Assembly: GCA_964017185.1 (NCBI GenBank) | Contig: OZ024879.1 | Coordinates: 43,221,883 to 43,285,882 of the forward strand | From: Rugalucina vietnamica | Lineage: Eukaryota; Mollusca; Bivalvia; Lucinida; Lucinidae | DNA length: 64,000 nt | Reading direction: 5' to 3' | Notes under the pieces: generated by a model | Seen by the model: the letters and a program-made list of their open reading frames with translations, nothing else | Told to the model about the DNA's origin: nothing | Database searches by the model: none | Shown here: positions 20,189 through 31,696 of the stretch, piece after piece | Layout: each line of letters starts with the position of its first letter | Position numbering within the stretch: the stretch's first letter is position 1 | Made by a program: the position numbers and the translations under genes

Positions 20189-22640
20189 CAGTCCCGGTAA
20201 AAAATCAACAACATATTCCTCTTTTCTCGGAGGACCCTTAGCTATTTTTCTCGGAGAAAGAACGCTAAGTTTCTCTTTTCATTAAGATATTTCGCGTTTC
20301 GTTCAGTTCGATTTCTCGGAGAAACACCGAGAAATTTCACCGCGACCGCAGGTATTAACCGGTGAAAACAGGTAAGTCCAGATTTACCTGTTCGCGGTGT
20401 TTCTCGGAGAAATATTGTGCACGATTGTGAAAATCGATTTTATCATATTTTTAATAATTAAAGTAGTTTTAGACCTTTAACTGATCAGTATTTATAAGTG
20501 TTTTTGTATATGGCACCTCTAACAGTTTGACACGTTTTAATAAGGCACATTAATTACTGAGCAAACATTCCACAATCTTCTTCACTGGTTTTCGTTACGG
20601 TTGGTCAGGCATGACTCGACTCGCATTTGACATACAAATTAAGAAGTACTTTGTTTCATCTCAATTATGTCTTTATCCAAGTAGTTTCATTTGTTTGAGC
20701 TAGGAAACATAAAAGCAATAGGCCATAAACATGTACGAGTTAAATAAAAATTTAAGACCATTAAAATTTCTCGACTGTATATACATGTACATTTACAATG
20801 TTCCATACAAACCGCAATTCTGCACAAGGTATAACAAACATGTAAATGTATTTATGAGGTTTTCCGTCCGATCTCTCCTTCCGAAAGCGTTGCTGCCTTT
20901 TGTGTCGATGATGTTTTAAAGAAATAATTTCATATACCGTAACTTTAAAATTACGAAAACATGCCCATGCAATATACAGAGATGTTTAAAGAGGAACAAA
21001 AATGAAAATTTTCAGTAGAAAATCTTTGCTTTTTCTCATTCATGCTCAAAACATAGATTGTGGGTACACGTTATAACCGCCTCACCGAGGCGGTTCAAAC
21101 TAGTACCCACAATCTTATGTTTTGGAGCAAAAAATAAAAAAAATAAATATACCCCTGCATACGCCAGTTTTGCTTTTGATGGGATACACATTTTCCATGA
21201 AATGTTTTCCTGATGTAAAATGTTTGAACAAGAATGATTTTAATGATGCAAATGCATGTGCGTGAATAGCAATGTATGGACATGTACATTCATATCTACG
21301 TGATGCATTTAGCCACCCCCGTCAATTGGGAGTAAGTCATATGACAGTGTTGGCTGCACGGTCGGCATTTTTATTTTCTTGACTTTTTATTGCACTTTAC
21401 GGCAGACAGCTTCCTTATCATGTGAAGGAGCAGTGTCAGCTTCGTGTTCATTAGAGAATGTGACACAAGAACATGACTGTGTATGCCGAAACACACTTCC
21501 TGGTAATGCTGCAAATTCTACCACTTGGCCAAATCAGTTAACAGTAATTTCTGTAAATTTTGTTGACCATTTATGTATGTTAATACCATGCAATATTACG
21601 GGCGAAAGGGCATCACTTTAGGCGATCCCATAAGTTCATGATTTAAACGGCTTTGTGGTTGTTCATGGAGAATAACTTTTGATGCAAATTCTTTCCTTCT
21701 ACATGTAGTCTCGATCTAAAACATACGAGTATATATACATGTACATGTACGAATGCTCAAATTATTTGCGATTTATATGGAACCATAATCTGAATATTTG
21801 ATAACGGTTACGTTAACAGCTTACCAAGAAATGCTGGCGGACAAGTAAGGTCCGAACATTTAATAAGACAGGCCGCGATGGTTTTACATGTAAAGATAGT
21901 GCGTTCGCTTCGAAAAAAAAAAGTTGCGATTTCGATCTCCGGCCGGTATATTCATGTTATTTTGATGACTTGTGTTTATCCTGACATAATTAAAGTATCA
22001 TTGCTATTGTACATAATTAAATACCTTTGATCAAATGTCATTAAACTTATTTATTCATTCAATGAAAATGATTCTGATTATCCACATAGTCACTAGAATT
22101 GTGGTCATTTTATTCTTTGTCGGAAAGGACAGTGCTTAAGGCGCGAATTTTTAATGACGCCCTTGATTTTTAAATGATTATTTCGCTTCCATTCTTCTGT
22201 TCAAAGATCGAATAATCATGGATGATGTGAAAAGCAACACAAGTGACAAAGGTCATCATAAATTTTAATGTAATCAAGAATATATTTATGTGGATTATAA
22301 GCCATCTAAACAAATACGTAACATCTGCAAGTTTCATACTTGCAAATACTTATTATTTTTTTTATTTATTGTTTTATATTTATTCAAAAATTATAAACAT
22401 GCATTTGTCTTTTAAATTCCTCCGGGAAACTCCGAGAAAAAGAGTTTTATCGATAAATCCAGGTAATTACCTTTCTCGGAGAAACACCGCGAAATTTCAC
22501 CGAGAAACACCGCGGAATTTCGCGCAGACGATTTCGTCTACCTGGCTTATTTCGCGGTGTTTCTCCGAGAAATAAAAATTTCGCGTTTGCCATGGTTGCG
22601 GAGAAACGCGGAATATGTTGTTATTTTTTTACCGGGAGTG
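20189..22640. mobile_element. 2,452-bp TIR element inserted in the LINE at a TA target
   Basis: The left end CAGTCCCGGTAAAAAA and the right end (reverse complement CACTCCCGGTAAAAAA) are about 34-bp inverted repeats continuing through CAACAACATATTCC. TA lies on both sides (20,187-20,188 and 22,641-22,642). Removing the element with one TA restores the LINE frame across the junction. Both subterminal regions (about 20,220-20,415 and 22,415-22,620) are packed with copies of TTTCTCGGAGAAACACCG in both orientations. No ORF over 110 codons is present, so it is non-autonomous; TA targeting suggests Tc1/mariner or pogo mobilisation. Confidence 0.85.
21044..21128. repeat. Hairpin MITE H1 (copy 1), nested in the TIR element
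   Basis: Imperfect palindrome with arms GCTCAAAACATAGATTGTGG...CCGCCTC and GAGGCGG...CCCACAATCTTATGTTTTGGAGC. Related sequence recurs at about 26,090, 35,405-35,740 and 36,940-36,995. Confidence 0.7.
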
Positions 22641-22642
22641 TA

Positions 22643-23310
22643 TGTTAATTTTTAAACCTAAAGTTTTGTCACTTCTTACTTTAACTGCTAGAATTTCTGC
22701 GGCTAGTAAAAAAAGCAGCGCGCTTAATGGACATCCTTGTCTAATACCTTTATTTATTTTTAGTGGTTTGGATGTCCATCCATTGTTTGTTACACAGGAG
22801 ACAGCATTTTCATACATAACGCTAACCCATTTTCTAAAAGATTCTCCAAACTGAAATTTTATGAGTATGTTTTGCAAGAAATCGTGACTTAATGTGTCGA
22901 AAGCTTTTTTAAAATCGAGGAAAACTATCGCACCTTCAGTTTCATTTTCTTCAAAGAAGTCTATTACGTCTTGGATTAGTCTTATATTAGAGCTGATATT
23001 TCTGCCTTTAATGTACCCTGATTGGTCAGTGTGTATCAGCTTGGAAATCACTTTTTTTAAACGGTTTGCCAGCGCATGTGCCAGAATCTTGTAGTCTGTG
23101 TTTAGCAAGCTGATGGGCCGCCAATTTTCTAACAATGTTTTGTCACCTTTTTTGAAGATCAAGCTTAGTATTCCCTTTTTTTGTGATGTTGATAATTCAC
23201 CATTGTGGTAAGCAGAGTTGATTGATTCAATTAGCAGTGTGTTAATATTTTCCCAAAATGTTGTATAAAATTCAATGGGTAAGCCATCAGAACCATTATC
23301 AGTGTCATGT
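22643..23310 (-). pseudogene. Tx1/L1-like LINE ORF2, RT N-terminal half
   Basis: The frame reads DGLPIEFYTTFWENI, then WRPISLLNTDYKILA (RT motif 1 region), DQSGYIKGRNI, FLDFKKAFDTL (catalytic D motif A) and GIRQGCPLSALLF (motif B). It stops at the TIR element. At the upstream end (about 23,310) it is fused to the endonuclease by an internal deletion. Confidence 0.85.
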
Positions 23311-23626
23311 TTTTATCTTCTATTTTCATATTAATTAGAATCATTCTTCCATCTTCTGTTTTATGAACATTTATCAAATCAAACTCTAATTTTGCACTGA
23401 AAAGTATGGCTGTCCCTTTACTGTGTTGTGAGCCCTGGCACAATAAAATTTTTGCTCCCCATTCTCTTTCTATTTTACTAAGTAATTCTTCAGTCCAATA
23501 TGTCTCTTGTAAGAATATTATTTCTGCATTTTTTTCTTTTAGCCAAAAGAACAAATTTTCTCTTTTATTTTTTTCTCTGAGTCCTCTTGCATTTAATGAT
23601 AGTATAGATAGGTGCTTGAATGCCAT
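23311..23626 (-). pseudogene. LINE ORF2 AP-endonuclease N-terminus, internally deleted
   Basis: Starts MAFKHLSILSLNARGL (catalytic N) and continues with IIFLQETYW (catalytic E). The domain ends abruptly after about 105 codons and joins RT-proximal sequence in another frame, so most of the endonuclease and the linker were lost. Its start lies 54 bp past the ORF1 stop. Confidence 0.8.
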
Positions 23627-23680
23627 GATTAAAATAAATTTCTATTTACACTATTTACATGTATTTAAATTGTTTTTTAT

Positions 23681-24610
23681 TTACTTGGATCTTCCACGTC
23701 TTTTTTTCTTGTGTTTGTGCTTTTTGTCATTTTCACATGGGCTGATGTCTTCAAGTCTTCGGACTCTAGCAGGGCTAGCAGTACGCGAATGGGCGGGGGT
23801 TTGTGGGTTGCTTGTAGCATTGCCAGCCCAGAATGAAGGTAATTTCATTTGTTTTATTTTGTCTTTCATACTTTCATCACCATTTTCTTTCTCACTTTCT
23901 TTCTTTCCATCTTTCCCTTCTGTCATTTTCTCTGCACTATCGTCTTGTACTTGTGTTTGTTCTTCACCCTCTTCTCCCTCACTACTCTCACTATCATCCT
24001 CACTACTTTCTTCAGAACTTTCATCTTTCTTCTGGTCATCATTTAATTGGTTTGTGTCTTCCATGATCAGAGCCTGGCATTCTGGGCTGCCTTTCTTATG
24101 GCCTGGTTGTTTGCATTCATAGCAAATTATGTCATGGGGACAATTTCTGCGGATATGACCAGTTTCTTGGCAGTTGCCGCAAATTTTGTCTTCTACTGAC
24201 TGCTTCTGTTCTTTATAGTAAAGAGTTGCAGTGAAAACTCCCATATCCTTTCTTTTGGGCAGAGGTTCCTCTGGGACTATAATTTCAACAAAACGGTCCC
24301 CGGTCTTGAAATTAGTTAGTTTGCCTTGATCATTTCTGGCTCTACAGTATTTTAGATTGCCTAACATTTGTACATTCAACTCTTTTAGGTAGTTTGCTAT
24401 AACCCCATTGTCATAAGACAGAGCAACATTTCTTATGTACAAACGCGTTGTCTCTACATTTTCATATCCAGGCATAAGATAGGGGTTTTTGAGGGGGTTC
24501 TTGTCATAAAGGGTAACTTGCATATCCCTTAAACTAATCCCAGTCGCTAGGACTTGCGCATATAGGGTAGTGAGCATATAAGAGAGAACCAGCAACTTGA
24601 AAATCACCAT
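23681..24610 (-). CDS. LINE ORF1 protein with CCHC zinc knuckles
   Basis: An open frame of 309 codons. Residues about 50-130 form the RNA-binding-type domain seen in Tx1-like ORF1 (TTRLYIRNVALSYDN, KLTNFKTGDRFVEI). Two CCHC knuckles follow (CGNCQETGHIRRNC and CYECKQPGHKKGSPEC). An acidic Ser/Glu-rich stretch (about residues 190-225) leads to a basic C-terminus (KKHKHKKKRRGRSK). It would bind LINE RNA as a ribonucleoprotein. The first 30 residues look hydrophobic and atypical, so the N-terminus may be truncated or frameshifted. Intact although ORF2 is destroyed. Confidence 0.8.
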   Translation of the reverse strand: MVIFKLLVLSYMLTTLYAQVLATGISLRDMQVTLYDKNPLKNPYLMPGYENVETTRLYIRNVALSYDNGVIANYLKELNVQMLGNLKYCRARNDQGKLTNFKTGDRFVEIIVPEEPLPKRKDMGVFTATLYYKEQKQSVEDKICGNCQETGHIRRNCPHDIICYECKQPGHKKGSPECQALIMEDTNQLNDDQKKDESSEESSEDDSESSEGEEGEEQTQVQDDSAEKMTEGKDGKKESEKENGDESMKDKIKQMKLPSFWAGNATSNPQTPAHSRTASPARVRRLEDISPCENDKKHKHKKKRRGRSK

Positions 24611-25765
24611 CTTCAGCCTTTTTTCAGCTGTTTTGTTTCTTTAAGCCCATTTCATAAAACCACCCAAAATTTTAAAACCAGCACACCAAAGACACAAAGA
24701 CTGACTTAGAAGACCATGTACACATATACTGCAGCTAAAATAAACAAAGAAATAGTGCAATTAATTTAAAAAAGTGTAATATTCAAGTTTAATCTACCCT
24801 ACCCCCTAATTTTCACTGACAACTAAATTTTTCTGAAAAGTTGCAGAAAATGGGGTGAAAAAATGAAGTTTCTTAGATTGACAATTTTCATGGCTCGTTC
24901 AATGCATATCATCATTATGTATCCAAATATAAAATATTGGGAAAATATCTGCAACCGTTTACGAGATATTCAACAAAAGAAAAACCGGAAGTTCCGAAAT
25001 GTCAAATGTTAGCAGCGAACATCCTTAAGACAAAATCGAAAAAATATACATTTAATAATATATATACTTTACTATATTATTTTCGCGTTTGAAATTTCCG
25101 GGATTGCTGAAAATCACATTTTGTATCCAGTGTGTAGTACATTAATATCTCAATTATTTCTTATCGAAATTCTTTTTGTTTTCATTTTACATGTTACAAT
25201 TAATGCTGCACTTTCACATGAGATGCATGTAAAGATTAAACAAAAATAAACACAAATATTATTTTAGTATATTATTGTTTACTTTTGGAATTTCCGGGAT
25301 CCACTGGGGTCACGCATACGGACATTTCGTTCGACATGTTTGTCGACGATAGACTATTGAACTTTTGAGATATTAATATTTTTGTCGGCGGTTGGCTTAT
25401 GAATTTTTGGTGAACATTTCGAAGCCCATATTGGTTTTTCATTTATCCTTACAATAGCCTTTTGAGCGGCCCCTGTAAGCCCAACATGACACTGGATTTT
25501 TATTAACAAAATAGACCGATCCCAGTGCGTTTATGTACAAGAATTTACCGGACTCCCATTCCAATCCATTTCGGTGTGCGACTGCACAAGAGAGGATTTA
25601 GGACAAGTAAAGACGACATTGTACATTCACAACGGTTTATCGCAAAAATATAAAACAATGACCACTATAAGATCGAACGTAATCTCGTTTCGGTTCGCCG
25701 AATGGCTTCCCACAACCGATAATGAAATATCATACTACCGGATGTGTCTCGAGAACAACACCATG
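24611..25765 (+). other. No gene seen
   Basis: AT-rich sequence that includes the 5' flank of the LINE. A repeated fragment with GGAATTTCCGGGAT (about 25,095 and 25,290) occurs twice. Confidence 0.35.
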
Positions 25766-25981
25766 GGAATTATATTTGTTTGTTTGTTTGTATTGAGGCT
25801 TAACGTCCCAATCAACAAATATCAGTCATGTCGGGACAGAGCCAACTATTCCTGGATTTAACCTGTACTGTAGAGAGTTATTATGTCTTGCTCAATGACA
25901 CAACACGGTGACGTCTGTGGGGTTCGAACCCAGGACCTCTCGATTCGGATGACGCTCTACCACTACGCCACCACGCTCCCT
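25766..25981 (-). repeat. tRNA-derived SINE, family S1
   Basis: On the minus strand: A box TGGCGTAGTGG, B box GGTTCGAACCC, the central motif CATTGAGCAAGACA, and a 3' end with GGGACGTTAAGCC plus AAAC repeats. Confidence 0.8.
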
Positions 25982-26089
25982 ATGGTACATCAGAAAAACA
26001 TGTCTGTGAAATAAATACCCCCTCATACCCCACTTTTATATAGCAAAACTTTGGTATGCAGGGGTATACCTATTTTTCTTATTTTTGCT

Positions 26090-26580
26090 CCACAACATAG
26101 ATTGTAGGTACTCGTTAGATCAAAAATAAGAAAAATTTCAAAATTTTCAGCAGAAAATTTTCAATGTTTAAAGCTAAAAAAATCTCTGTTTATTTGCATG
26201 GGCAAGTTCTCGTAATAACATCTCGTGGGCATCATCAACATTTGCGGGTTCAGCATTTGCGGGGACACAGTCAGAAAGTAATCGGTCGACAAATGGCAAG
26301 GAATGTACCCGTGGCTCACTGTTGACAGAGACAAATGGCATCAATAGACTTAAATGCAGTTTATGTGCCAAATTCAACACGAATGTTTGGGCGTCAGATG
26401 GTTCCCCATATATCCAAAAGTCAACAGTTGACAAACAAGACAGTTGACAGGATCATGAGAAAGCTCAATATATGTGCAGGAAGAGACTTTTGCATCTATG
26501 TCGAAAGACGACAACGACGAACCCCCACCCCCCCCCTCCAGATAATGATACGATGCTCATCAGAACAATATAAACATTGA
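26090..26580. other. H1-like half hairpin plus overlapping unknown ORFs
   Basis: At 26,090-26,150 lies a single arm of hairpin H1 (ACATAGATTGTAGGTAC). A minus-strand frame (26,174-26,434) and a plus-strand frame (26,335-26,580) overlap; neither shows a motif I recognise. The minus frame has plausible amino-acid composition and may be a fragment of an unknown gene. Confidence 0.25.
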
Positions 26581-26607
26581 TGAAAAGTGACTTTCCTCTG
26601 GAAAAAG

Positions 26608-26610
<3 letters not shown>

Positions 26611-26639
<29 letters not shown>

Positions 26640-26700
26640 GTTTAACGACGCGTCAACCCTAATGGACCATTAGCGTCCAACTCGAGATGCATAATTTGCT
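26611..26700 (-). repeat. SINE 3'-end fragment
   Basis: TTGA-type simple repeat followed by TGTTTAACGACGCG, the minus-strand tail typical of the SINEs at 25.8 and 55.1 kb. The tRNA head is missing. Confidence 0.5.
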
Positions 26701-26965
26701 TAAGGTAAGGGTGTTGTAAAAAAGAAACGATGAAATTTTCTTATTTTTGCATATCGATGTATTAAATGCACTCCCATCGGAATATACAAACATATTCCTT
26801 GACTACCGGATTAGCTTTTGAGCTACAGGCAATCCAAAAACACCATTTTTGCCATTGAACTCAATGGATGGCGGAAAGGGAAATAGATGTTTTATTTCGC
26901 ACTTAAACATATTTTTCTCATTAATTCCACGACGAATGTTTTTTGTGTTTTTTTTTTCTTTAAAG

Positions 26966-27183
26966 TCCAAGTAGGCAAATATCAGGAAAATGCGCAATCA
27001 GAAAAAGATTCCCACTCCAAAAACCGAGGTGGGAAAAAACTAAATTTACAATCAGGTACTTATACCATGAAAACATATCGTAAACCGAATGAGCAGCTAT
27101 TTTCCCAGTAGGTGGCCACTCAGTTACCTAAACTTAACTAAAATATGAAAACATACAAAAGGCACATACAAAAGGCGCCAAAC
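26966..27183 (-). repeat. R1 fragment (M3)
   Basis: Begins CCAAGTAGGCAAATATC, a diverged M3 end, and runs through the GTGGCCACTCAGTTACC segment to GGCGCC. Confidence 0.8.
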
Positions 27184-27641
27184 GCAAGAATTACAAAAGA
27201 TGCCTTTTACGGCAGAAATTCTCATTTTCTGTGTTTCTGTGAAAATTTGTCGCAGTCTGTAATGGAGGAGAATGTAAAATTCGTACTAAATGACGTAAAA
27301 GCTGACCTTAAACGAATGAGATGATATGGTAAGAATGTATCAAACGTGTTAAGAATTATTCCGCCAGCAGAATGATAATGTGATTTAGTTAAAACGATTT
27401 GAATTAAAAGTCTATATTTTGTTAAAAAGGTGAATTTGTTTTTAAAATGACAAAATACTTACTACAGATACGTCTTTGAACAAATCTTTCAATGTATTAA
27501 CTTGAAAGTGGGAACGACGTGCATCTTTGAAATAAATACAGTCAAGCAGAAAGTGTTTGACAGTTAATGGTGTGTCACATCCAATACATTTAGGTTCCAC
27601 TTCCCATTAAAGTAAATATGAATGTGTCAATCGTGTATGAC

Positions 27642-27950
27642 AAGGTACAAGTAGGCAAAGATCAGGAAAAGGCGCAATCAGAAAGAGATTCCCACTCCAA
27701 AAACCGAGGTGGGAAAAAACCAAACTAACAATCAGGCACTTATACCATGAAACATATCGTAAGCCGAATGAGCAGCTATTTTCCCAATAGGTGGCCACTC
27801 AGTTACCTTAACTTAATTAAAAATATCAAAACATACATAAGGCGCCAACAGCACAAAAAAAAATAAAAAAAAAAAAAATAAAATAAAATAAACACCAGGA
27901 CATAAAACAAAACAAAAAGAACCACCACAGAAGTATCGCCTTGGAACGAT
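27642..27950 (-). repeat. R1 copy (M3)
   Basis: Complete M3 from GGTACAAGTAGGC to the CCACAGAAGTATCG end plus a few bases of M2. The pearl-like array follows directly. Confidence 0.85.
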
Positions 27951-28680
27951 CTAAATTTCTAAGTCTGTGACCTTGACCTCAAGGTCACCCAGGGTAGGTT
28001 ATGATGGTACTGCATAAAACTGCAGACCAATATCTACCAACATGCAAAGTATCAACTCGATCAATCAACATGGTCATGAGATATAGACTTACAAAAACTT
28101 AAATCAAAAACTTAAACACAAAATTGTTAAGTCTGTGACCTTGACGTCAAGGTCATCAAGAGTGGGTCATGATGGTACTGCATAAAACTTCAGACCAATA
28201 TCTACCAACATGCAAAGTATCAACTCAATCCATCAATATGGTCAAGAGATATAGACTTACAAAAACTTTAACCAAAAACTTAAACACAATTTCTAAGTCT
28301 GTGACCTTGACCTCAAGGTCACCCAGGGAGGGTCATGATGGTACTGTGTATAACTTCAGACCAATATCTAGCAACATGCAAAGTATCAACTCAATCCATC
28401 AATATGGTCAAGAGATACAGGCTTACAAAAACTTTAACCAAAAACTTAAACACAAAATTTCTAAGTCCGTGACCTTGACCTCAAGGTCACCCAGGGTGGG
28501 TCATGATGGTACTGCGTAAAACTTCAGACCAATATCTAGCAACATGCAAAGTATCAACTTGATCCATCTGCATGGTCAAGAGATATAGACTTATAAAAAA
28601 CTTTAACCGAAAGTGTGACGCGGACGTACACGTAAACGTAAACGGGGACGACCGAGGTGACTACAATAGCTCTATGCACT
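27951..28680 (+). repeat. Pearl-like array A (about 167-bp unit, four copies)
   Basis: Four units carry TGACCTTGACCTCAAGGTCA or a close variant at 27,968, 28,136, 28,302 and 28,470. The array ends in a simple ACG/AAACG-rich tail (about 28,615-28,655). The structure resembles oyster pearl elements, thought to be non-autonomous Helitrons; no Helitron terminus was verified. Confidence 0.75.
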
Positions 28681-28984
28681 TCATGCAGGCGAGCTAAAAT
28701 GTAAAATTGCACACACATGAATACTTCTTATAAGATTGTCGGTCTCACTGATTGAAAAAAAAATTGAATTGATTTAACAAAAAGTTAAAAAATAAATAAA
28801 TAAATAATAGTGTTTTGTGATATACACAAACATACAACAAGGTTCTACATTAATCACAATTATTAATTGGTTTGTGATAAATCTGATCGAATTTTACACT
28901 GCACATCATATTTCTTGCAGTGTGGAGTTGATAAAAACTCAGTTCATTGGTGGACCATGGGTCCAAATCTGCATTTCAAGTTGT

Positions 28985-29520
28985 AGAACATCATAAACTT
29001 GCTTTAAATCATAAAGAATCTGTAACATTTATCATAAAGAATCAGTAACATATATCATAAAGAATCTGTTTCCCACATTTTGATATCATACAGAATCTGT
29101 AACGTATCATCAAGAATCCGTAGCATGCAAAAAATGAAAAAGGGTTATAACGCAGGTTTATGTAGAATTCGAAGGTCCACATATCACTTTTATTAACTGT
29201 TTCAATGTTTCCAAACATGTTTGCTTAGGAATTCACATAATTATACCGAATTGCCATGTTTTTCATATTTGCTCAATTTATCTAATTGGTTTTATTTTGA
29301 AACCCTAACATGTAGAATATATACATAGATTATCATGAACCGTGTTTCTAATATGTCTCCTGACAAAATTTAGATCTACAACTATCTAAAATTACCATTT
29401 TTTGGTGTTTGCAATTGGGAGTATCAATCCTTGTCAAGAATCCGTAGCATTTGTCAAGAATCCTTTACCTGATATCATCAAGAATCAGTAGCTGATATCA
29501 TAAAGAATCACTCAGACTGT
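28985..29520 (+). repeat. Short interspersed repeat (ATCATAAAGAATC)
   Basis: ATCATAAAGAATCTGTAACA-type units of about 20-30 bp recur at about 29,008-29,125 and again, also as TCAAGAATC, at 29,430-29,515. The intervening sequence is unrelated. Confidence 0.6.
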
Positions 29521-29550
29521 GACGGACCTAAAACAGTGTGGTATACATGA

Positions 29551-29811
29551 GTGAAAAAATTTGTTAAGTGTTCAAATTGCTCGATGAAACAGAGAACCAT
29601 TTCTCTCAACAGTAATGTCTCAGTTAATCTGATGCTGAAAGATAATAGAGAGAAGTACATTTGCCAACAGTCAGAAATACTGCAGTTACTCAAAGACAAG
29701 AAACAAGAGCATTTGATTAATTATCCGAATGAGATTGAGGACTTTCTGCTGAACTTGAAGGTCATCAAGTTTAATAGTATTGACAACAAAGTAACAAAGC
29801 TTATTAACTAA
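29551..29811 (+). CDS. Hypothetical 86-codon ORF with a Cys pair
   Basis: An open frame with KCSNCSMKQR near the start and a lysine-, leucine- and asparagine-rich body. The CxxC could belong to a zinc site near the C-terminus of a larger protein whose upstream exon is missing. No family is recognised. Confidence 0.3.
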   Translation: MKKFVKCSNCSMKQRTISLNSNVSVNLMLKDNREKYICQQSEILQLLKDKKQEHLINYPNEIEDFLLNLKVIKFNSIDNKVTKLIN

Positions 29812-29989
29812 ATGTGAGTTTTACTGAACCTTAATCATGCATCCGTCTTGGGGCATCATACCTTTTTGAAGATGTTACTATTAAAGAATTTGACGGAAAA
29901 TACATCAGCTTGTCAAAACGAAGCATATACTGTTCGGCCTGGTAACCATTCAAATTGACCGCCGACTGAGGTCAATGTAAAGCAATTTA

Positions 29990-31142
29990 AATTACTTCCT
30001 GGGGTCAATTTGAACACGTCTGATCATAAGTTTACGCGAGTTAGAGTTGAGTAATATTTAAGGTAAGATTTTTCTGGACCCAAGACTTATTTTAGAAATC
30101 GGAAAATGTCATGCTACAGTTCAACCTCATTATAACATGCCTCATTATAACGCGGTTTTCAATATAACACGGCCATGCCATGGCTCCCAAATATATCATT
30201 TTGCTATATGTCTATAGTAAGTAACCCCATTATAACACGGTTCAGTTATAACACGGTCTGTTTTTATGGACCCACAGTAGCGTTATTATGAGGTTGGCCT
30301 GTATCAACTTTTTTGCTGTTTTATATGGTCGCTGCAAATGCGTGGAACGGGACTCAGACATATCAACATAATCGTTTTCGTCCCACGCCGTCAATTCTGA
30401 CAATAACGGTAAATAAGCTATAAATTTTACAGGTTCAAGTTCAGAGGTCAAATTGATTAATGACATTTATAATGGAAAATAGACTTCAAGCTAAAACTGT
30501 GAAAATATTCCAATTGCTGTTTCTGATTACTTGACATAAAAATTGTTTTGTCCATCGTCTAGAATCGGTGACATTCACATTAATGATGCAGCTTGTACTA
30601 TAAAATCACATTCTGTTAGCAATAACATGAAAGTACAGCATTCATGTATATGGTGTTGGTTGTCTTAGTCACTAGAATATGACTCGATGCACTGTCACAA
30701 ATCATCAAATGGCATTATCATAAGCTATAAATAGCAAATTATTCTAATGACTAAGACAACCAACATCATATAAATAAATGTTTGTACTTTGTTACTATTG
30801 CAGCATAAATGTGGATGTGGTTGATTCTAGATGAAAGACCAAACAATTTTCTATGTAAAGTAATCAGGAAACAGCAACAGAAATTATATTTTCACAGTTT
30901 AAGGTATTTTCTGAATTCCTACTTTCAGTTTCACCACTGAGGGTATGGGACGAAAGCAATTCTGGCTATACGTCTCCCCTTCCATCGTGTTCGGGGTGAC
31001 CATAAAATAGCAAAACACTTATAGCATGACAGTGACCGATTTCTTATATATGTTTTGGGTCCACAAATATCTTACCTTTTACTCCACTCCAACTGTATTA
31101 ACATACATACGAACGCGTTCAAACTGACCTCAGGAAGTAATT
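29990..31142. mobile_element. 1.15-kb foldback element with long inverted arms
   Basis: The left arm starts AATTACTTCCTGGGGTCA and the right arm ends with its complement (CTGACCTCAGGAAGTAATT). Arms match imperfectly over nearly the whole length: GGTAAGAT...TGGACCCAA..., TTCGTCCCA..., CTGTGAAAATAT..., AAACAGCAA... The centre is near 30,697. The left arm carries an extra 185-bp insertion (30,117-30,301). No ORF, so it is non-autonomous. Confidence 0.8.
30117..30301. mobile_element. Pogo/Tigger-type MITE nested in the foldback
   Basis: Ends CAGTTCAACCTCATTATAAC and, in reverse complement, CAGGCCAACCTCATAATAAC. TA flanks both sides (30,115-30,116 and 30,302-30,303). Internal repeats of TTATAACRCGG. 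The right foldback arm lacks it. Confidence 0.85.
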
Positions 31143-31480
31143 ATACCCTCCGCAAAACAAAGTTTTAAGTGGTATATACTGTTTTCAGTCTGTCTGTGAT
31201 TCCATCATTCCATGATTCCGTCGTAACTTGAGTCAGAGTAACTTTTGCCCGATTTGTTTCAAATTTTCACCACACTTGCTACATTAGACACTACATGTGT
31301 GTATTGGGTGTTATGAATTTAGGATCTAGAGGGTGTACATGAAGAATTATCATGCTGAAAAAAAAATGACAGATGTACAGCATTTTTAACTTAGCAAATT
31401 TTCGATAATTGCATATACGGTATTCATTCTTTATTGGGTGTGTTTAATACTTTGAAGACTGAAAAGCCTTGAACAGAATT
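31143..31480 (-). repeat. Possible pearl-like 3' end fragment
   Basis: Starts ATACCCTCCGC, resembling in reverse the GGGGGTATAA ends of arrays B and C, followed by single-copy-like sequence with TCTGTCTGT simple repeat. Weak. Confidence 0.3.
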
Positions 31481-31696
31481 TTGAAAAAAAGAATGACTGT
31501 GTTAGGGTTAAGGGGAATGTTGGATGTTATTTGTTGGTTGTTTTTTTATGTCATCATCATTTGATCAAGTAGATGTCTACAGAGTAATTTTGACACATAT
31601 TATGTGTGCTCAGTGTCATGCATTTGTTTCTTTTCAAACTTTTATCACTCTCAGCTCAAATTTTGATAATTGTACAATAGACATTTGTGCTAAGAA

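Noticed and set aside
23406-24122. 238-codon plus-strand ORF opposite the LINE
   Set aside because: It is the antisense shadow of LINE ORF1, caused by its Glu/Ser/Lys-rich composition.
27951-28680. Array A as a CRISPR-like repeat
   Set aside because: Units are about 167 bp and diverge throughout; this is animal DNA with no spacers.
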